This document shows positions 7,160-10,074 of a stretch of DNA of 10,074 nucleotides, one piece after another. Below the pieces are notes generated by a model. It was not told the DNA's origin, ran no database searches, and saw only the letters and a list, made by a program, of their open reading frames with translations. Each line of letters opens with the position of its first letter. Within the stretch, counting starts at the first letter, position 1. Position numbers and translations under genes: made by a program. The stretch covers positions 1-10,074 of the forward strand of contig DATFJV010000049.1 in the NCBI GenBank assembly GCA_035268985.1, written 5' to 3'. Source of the DNA: JAAYHV01 sp035268985 (GTDB taxonomy: Bacteria > Bacillota > Clostridia > Peptostreptococcales > Anaerovoracaceae).

Positions 7160-8320
7160 ATGAAACAGGTATATTTGGATTATTCAGCGACAACACCAAT
7201 AAAAGAAGAGGTATTAGAAGCTATGATGCCATATTTAAAAGAAGAATATGGTAATCCTTCTAATATATACTCTTTGGGTATAAAGACTAAAAAAGCAATA
7301 AGTGAATCCAGAGGGAAAATATGCGATTTAATAAATGCTAATGAAAATGAGATATACTTTACTGGAAGCGGTAGTGAAGCCGATAACTGGGCAATAATAG
7401 GCATCTTAAATGCCCATGAAGAAAAGGGTAAACATATAGTAGCCAGTAAAATCGAGCACCACGCTATATTAAATACCCTTAAACATCTTGAAACCAAAGG
7501 ATATGAAGTAACATATTTGGATGTCAGAAGGGATGGAATTTTAAATCCGGATGACTTTAAAAATGCTTTGAGAAAAGATACAGTTTTGGTCAGTATAATG
7601 TTAGCAAATAACGAAATAGGAACTATACAGCCAATTGAAAAATTGGCGAAAATAGCCCATGAAAATGGTACTTTTTTCCATTGTGACGGTGTTCAAGCAC
7701 TAAGTAATATTCCCATAGATGTTAAAAAGTTAGATGTTGATATGATGGCATTTTCGGCTCATAAACTTCATGGACCTAAAGGAATAGGCGCTTTGTACAT
7801 TAAGAAGGGTATTGAAATAGATAATTTTGTTTTTGGCGGAAACCAAGAAATGGGCAAAAGAGCGGGCACAGAAAATGTTGCTGGAATAGTAGGCTTTGGT
7901 AAAGCTGCACAATTAGCTAAATCAAACATGGAAAACCATATTGCCCATTGTTTAGAGTTAAGAAACTATTTAGCAGATGAAATATATAGTAACATATTCC
8001 ATTCTAAAGTAAACGGTTCCATGCTAAAAAGGCTTCCTGGAAATTTAAATATTTCTTTTTCATATATAGAAGGGGAATCCATCCTATTAATGCTTAATCA
8101 GCTTGGAATATCAGTTTCAACTGGCTCGGCATGCTCTTCCGGTGAAGGTGAACCTTCTCATGTTTTAAAAGCTATAGGAGTTGATGATAGCTTAATTCAT
8201 GGAACTGTAAGGTTTTCCATAGGAGATTTTACCACAAAAGAAGATATAGACTATGTTGTAAGCTCATTAAAAACAATAACGGACAAGTTACTTGAATTAT
8301 CACCGTTATATAAAGGATAG
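7160..8320 (+). CDS. Cysteine desulfurase (IscS/NifS family)
   Basis: This PLP enzyme takes sulfur from cysteine as a protein-bound persulfide and passes it to acceptors such as IscU and MnmA. It has 386 residues. The PLP lysine is Lys202 in FSAHKLHGPKG; PLP contacts include His100 (IEHHAI), Asp176 (HCDGVQA) and Gln179. The persulfide cysteine is Cys325 in TGSACSSGEGEPSH, the long active-site loop of the class I (IscS/NifS) type. The ATG follows the DUF896 stop by one base with only a weak GTGGAT motif upstream, which suggests coupled translation. The gene is divergent to selD; enzymes of this family can also release selenium from selenocysteine and supply SelD, so a dual role is plausible but not shown here. 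Confidence 0.95.
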   Translation: MKQVYLDYSATTPIKEEVLEAMMPYLKEEYGNPSNIYSLGIKTKKAISESRGKICDLINANENEIYFTGSGSEADNWAIIGILNAHEEKGKHIVASKIEHHAILNTLKHLETKGYEVTYLDVRRDGILNPDDFKNALRKDTVLVSIMLANNEIGTIQPIEKLAKIAHENGTFFHCDGVQALSNIPIDVKKLDVDMMAFSAHKLHGPKGIGALYIKKGIEIDNFVFGGNQEMGKRAGTENVAGIVGFGKAAQLAKSNMENHIAHCLELRNYLADEIYSNIFHSKVNGSMLKRLPGNLNISFSYIEGESILLMLNQLGISVSTGSACSSGEGEPSHVLKAIGVDDSLIHGTVRFSIGDFTTKEDIDYVVSSLKTITDKLLELSPLYKG

Positions 8321-8324
8321 TATT

Positions 8325-8798
8325 ATGAATGACAATATGTATAATGATATAGTAATGGATCATTTTTTAAATCCAAGAAATGTTGGGGAAATGGAAAACC
8401 CTGATGGTATTGGAATATATGGAAGTCCAACGTGTGGAGACTTGATGCAGATACATATTAAAGTTAAAGATGATGTAATAATAGATGCAAAATTTAAAGC
8501 ATTTGGCTGCGGTTCAGCAATAGCATCATCTAGTATGGCTACCACATTAATCGTTGGATTAACTTTAGAAGAAGCACTAAATCTAACCAATGGTGAAATT
8601 GTAGAAAAATTGGAAGGACTTCCTGAAGCCAAAGTCCATTGTTCTGTACTAGCTGATAAAGCTATTAAAAAAGCGATATATGATTATGCTATAAATAACG
8701 GAAAAAAATACGATGCTTTAAAAGATTTTGATCCTTACGAAATGGCTGAAGATGAGCATAAATGTATTTGTGGTAGGAAAGATAATGAAAATGAATGA
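8325..8798 (+). CDS. iscU: IscU-type Fe-S cluster scaffold (NifU N-terminal domain)
   Basis: A 157-residue scaffold on which Fe-S clusters are built with sulfur from the upstream desulfurase. The three cluster cysteines are Cys37 (SPTCGDL, with the conserved Asp39), Cys62 (AFGCGSAIASSS) and Cys106 (KVHCSVLA). The ATG at 8325 is chosen because AAAGGA lies 6 bases upstream and because a longer frame from 8292 would overlap the end of the desulfurase. The C terminus carries an added acidic/His tail with Cys147 and Cys149 (DEHKCICG), which may be a further metal or sulfur site. The last 14 bases overlap mnmA. The SUF-type insertion between the second and third cysteine seen in SufU is not evident from the spacing (43 residues), so IscU is preferred; SufU-like scaffolds would be the alternative. 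Confidence 0.93.
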   Translation: MNDNMYNDIVMDHFLNPRNVGEMENPDGIGIYGSPTCGDLMQIHIKVKDDVIIDAKFKAFGCGSAIASSSMATTLIVGLTLEEALNLTNGEIVEKLEGLPEAKVHCSVLADKAIKKAIYDYAINNGKKYDALKDFDPYEMAEDEHKCICGRKDNENE

Positions 8799-9837
8799 GA
8801 ATAAAGTTGTAATAGGATTAAGTGGCGGTGTGGATAGTGCAACCGCTGCTTTAATATTATTGAAGAAAGGCTATGATGTACATGGTCTTTATTTAATAGT
8901 CAAACCCGATGACAAGGAACACATAAAAGCCAAGGAATTGGCTGATAAGTTAGGAATCAATATAAATATCATCGATGTGACCAAAGAGTTTGAAGATAAA
9001 GTTATAAACTATTTCATAGATAGATATAATAAAGGGATGACACCATCTCCTTGCCTAGTATGCAATAGAGATGTTAAATTTAAACATTTAATAATGGAAG
9101 CTAACAAAATAGGAGCTAAATATATTGCTACTGGTCATTATGCTAAAATTTCAGAAAAAGATGGCAAAAAATACATTGGAATTTCCAATAATAGAGCGAA
9201 AGATCAATCATATATGCTTGCATATTTATCCAATGATGTGATAGAGAGAATAATATTACCGTTAGAAGAGTTTGAAAGTAAAGAAGCAGTTAGAAATAAA
9301 TCTAAAACAATTGATAAAGAAATATCGGCAAAAAAGGACAGTCAAGAATTATGCTTTGTTAAGCCTGAAATGACCCATGTAGATTATTTGATTAAAAAAG
9401 GTGTAAACATCAAGCCTGGAATATTTGTGGATAATAATGGAAATATACTAGGTAATAGCAAAGGCTACCAATGCTATACAGTAGGTCAAAGAAAAGGCTT
9501 AAATATTGCACTGGGAGAAAGGGCTTTTGTTAACAAAATAGATCCTAAAGAAAATAAAGTTACTTTAGGCAAAAATGAAGAATTATTTGCTAAAAGAGCT
9601 ATTACCATACATAATAAAGTTATTGTTAACCAAGGTGATTTTGATATAAAAGTCAGATTTTCAAATAATACAACCAAAGGTCATATAATAAATTTTGACA
9701 AAGAAAAGGATATAATGGAAATTGAATTTAATGAACCAGTAAGGGCAGTAACTCCAGGTCAATTTTTGGTAATATATAAAGATGATTTGCTAATGGGTGT
9801 TGGAGAAATATCAGATGACACTAATAAAGAATTATGA
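8785..9837 (+). CDS. mnmA: tRNA-specific 2-thiouridylase MnmA (TrmU)
   Basis: MnmA adenylates U34 of tRNA-Lys, -Glu and -Gln and puts sulfur on C2, using sulfur from the desulfurase. It has 350 residues from the ATG at 8785 (family about 360). The PP-loop SGGVDS is at 13-18; TGHYAKI (116-122) and KDQSYML (139-145) are family marks. The conserved cysteines are Cys93 (VCN) and Cys190 (QELCFV); Cys90 makes a CxxC with Cys93. The beta-barrel C-terminal domain for tRNA binding follows, with GQRKGL and PVRAVTPGQF visible. The start has AGGAAAG 3 bases upstream, inside iscU; ATG 8791 is a possible alternative. The 14-base overlap with iscU points to coupled expression. Confidence 0.96.
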   Translation: MKMNENKVVIGLSGGVDSATAALILLKKGYDVHGLYLIVKPDDKEHIKAKELADKLGININIIDVTKEFEDKVINYFIDRYNKGMTPSPCLVCNRDVKFKHLIMEANKIGAKYIATGHYAKISEKDGKKYIGISNNRAKDQSYMLAYLSNDVIERIILPLEEFESKEAVRNKSKTIDKEISAKKDSQELCFVKPEMTHVDYLIKKGVNIKPGIFVDNNGNILGNSKGYQCYTVGQRKGLNIALGERAFVNKIDPKENKVTLGKNEELFAKRAITIHNKVIVNQGDFDIKVRFSNNTTKGHIINFDKEKDIMEIEFNEPVRAVTPGQFLVIYKDDLLMGVGEISDDTNKEL

Positions 9838-9876
9838 TATAATTAATAGTATATAATTACGAGGGGAATGCATAAT

Positions 9877-10074
9877 ATGTACAAATTAGGATTAAACGAA
9901 ATTAGAAAGCTATTTATAGATTTTTTTGAAAGTAAAGGCCATTACGTATCTAAAAGTGCATCTTTAATACCTAGAGATGATAATAGCCTTTTAATAATAA
10001 ACTCAGGTATGGCACCACTTAAACCATACTTTTCAGGGGCTTTAACACCACCTGCAAAGAGAATGACAACATGT
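9877..10074 (+). CDS. alaS: Alanyl-tRNA synthetase, N-terminal part (cut by window end)
   Basis: The frame opens at ATG 9877 after GAGGGGA and stays open for 66 codons to the window edge. The start of the class II catalytic domain of alanyl-tRNA synthetase is visible: LNEIRKLFIDFFESKGH, then SLIPRDDNSLLIINSGMAPLKPYF and the beginning of the P-x-x-R-x-T-T-C motif. The enzyme charges tRNA-Ala. An earlier ATG at 9868 runs into TAA at once and is not the start. The gap after mnmA is only 39 bases, too short for a T-box leader, which often precedes synthetase genes in this group. TATAAT-like boxes at 9838-9843 and 9852-9857 have no good -35 partner, so alaS is probably read with mnmA. Confidence 0.93.
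   Translation, partial: MYKLGLNEIRKLFIDFFESKGHYVSKSASLIPRDDNSLLIINSGMAPLKPYFSGALTPPAKRMTTC

Noticed and set aside
9838..9876. T-box riboswitch before alaS
   Set aside because: Only 39 bases separate mnmA and alaS, with no stem or T-box motif and no terminator.
1..10074. CRISPR arrays, phage genes, rRNA
   Set aside because: No regularly spaced repeats, phage structural genes or rRNA-like stretches were seen on either strand.

Overview
The window looks like a chromosomal piece of a low-GC, Gram-positive anaerobe of the Clostridia type. The evidence is strongly A+T-rich DNA, sigma-A-like promoters, GGAGG-type ribosome binding sites, a clostridial-style butanol dehydrogenase and a complete selenocysteine (Sec) system. 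Species cannot be fixed from this alone.

Layout. (1) 1-~761: the 3' part of a decayed IS3-family insertion sequence. Its transposase is broken by an internal deletion and frameshift; a hairpin and a probable right inverted repeat follow. (2) 824-2073: a promoter and a monocistronic iron-type alcohol dehydrogenase, ending at a bidirectional hairpin (2083-2115). (3) 6856-2124, minus strand: a compact Sec operon in the order selD - tRNA-Sec - selA - selB - small selenoprotein gene. selD itself has an in-frame TGA at codon 16. The last gene, with an in-frame TGA at codon 31, is missed by standard ORF calling and would appear as a 330-base gap. (4) A divergent promoter region (6857-6990). (5) 6991-10074, plus strand: a DUF896 small protein, cysteine desulfurase, IscU scaffold, MnmA tRNA thiouridylase and the 5' end of alaS, tightly packed and probably one operon.

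How the genes work together. SelD makes selenophosphate, SelA uses it to convert Ser-tRNA-Sec into Sec-tRNA-Sec, and SelB brings that tRNA to UGA codons marked by a hairpin. Both local selenoprotein genes carry a 17-nt hairpin shortly after the UGA that fits a bacterial SECIS element. The divergent operon supplies activated sulfur: the desulfurase can feed IscU (Fe-S clusters) and MnmA (2-thiouridine). It may also deliver selenium to SelD. The window therefore pairs a selenium module and a sulfur module back to back. The most noteworthy item is the small selenoprotein after selB, which may be a HesB/IscA-like protein.
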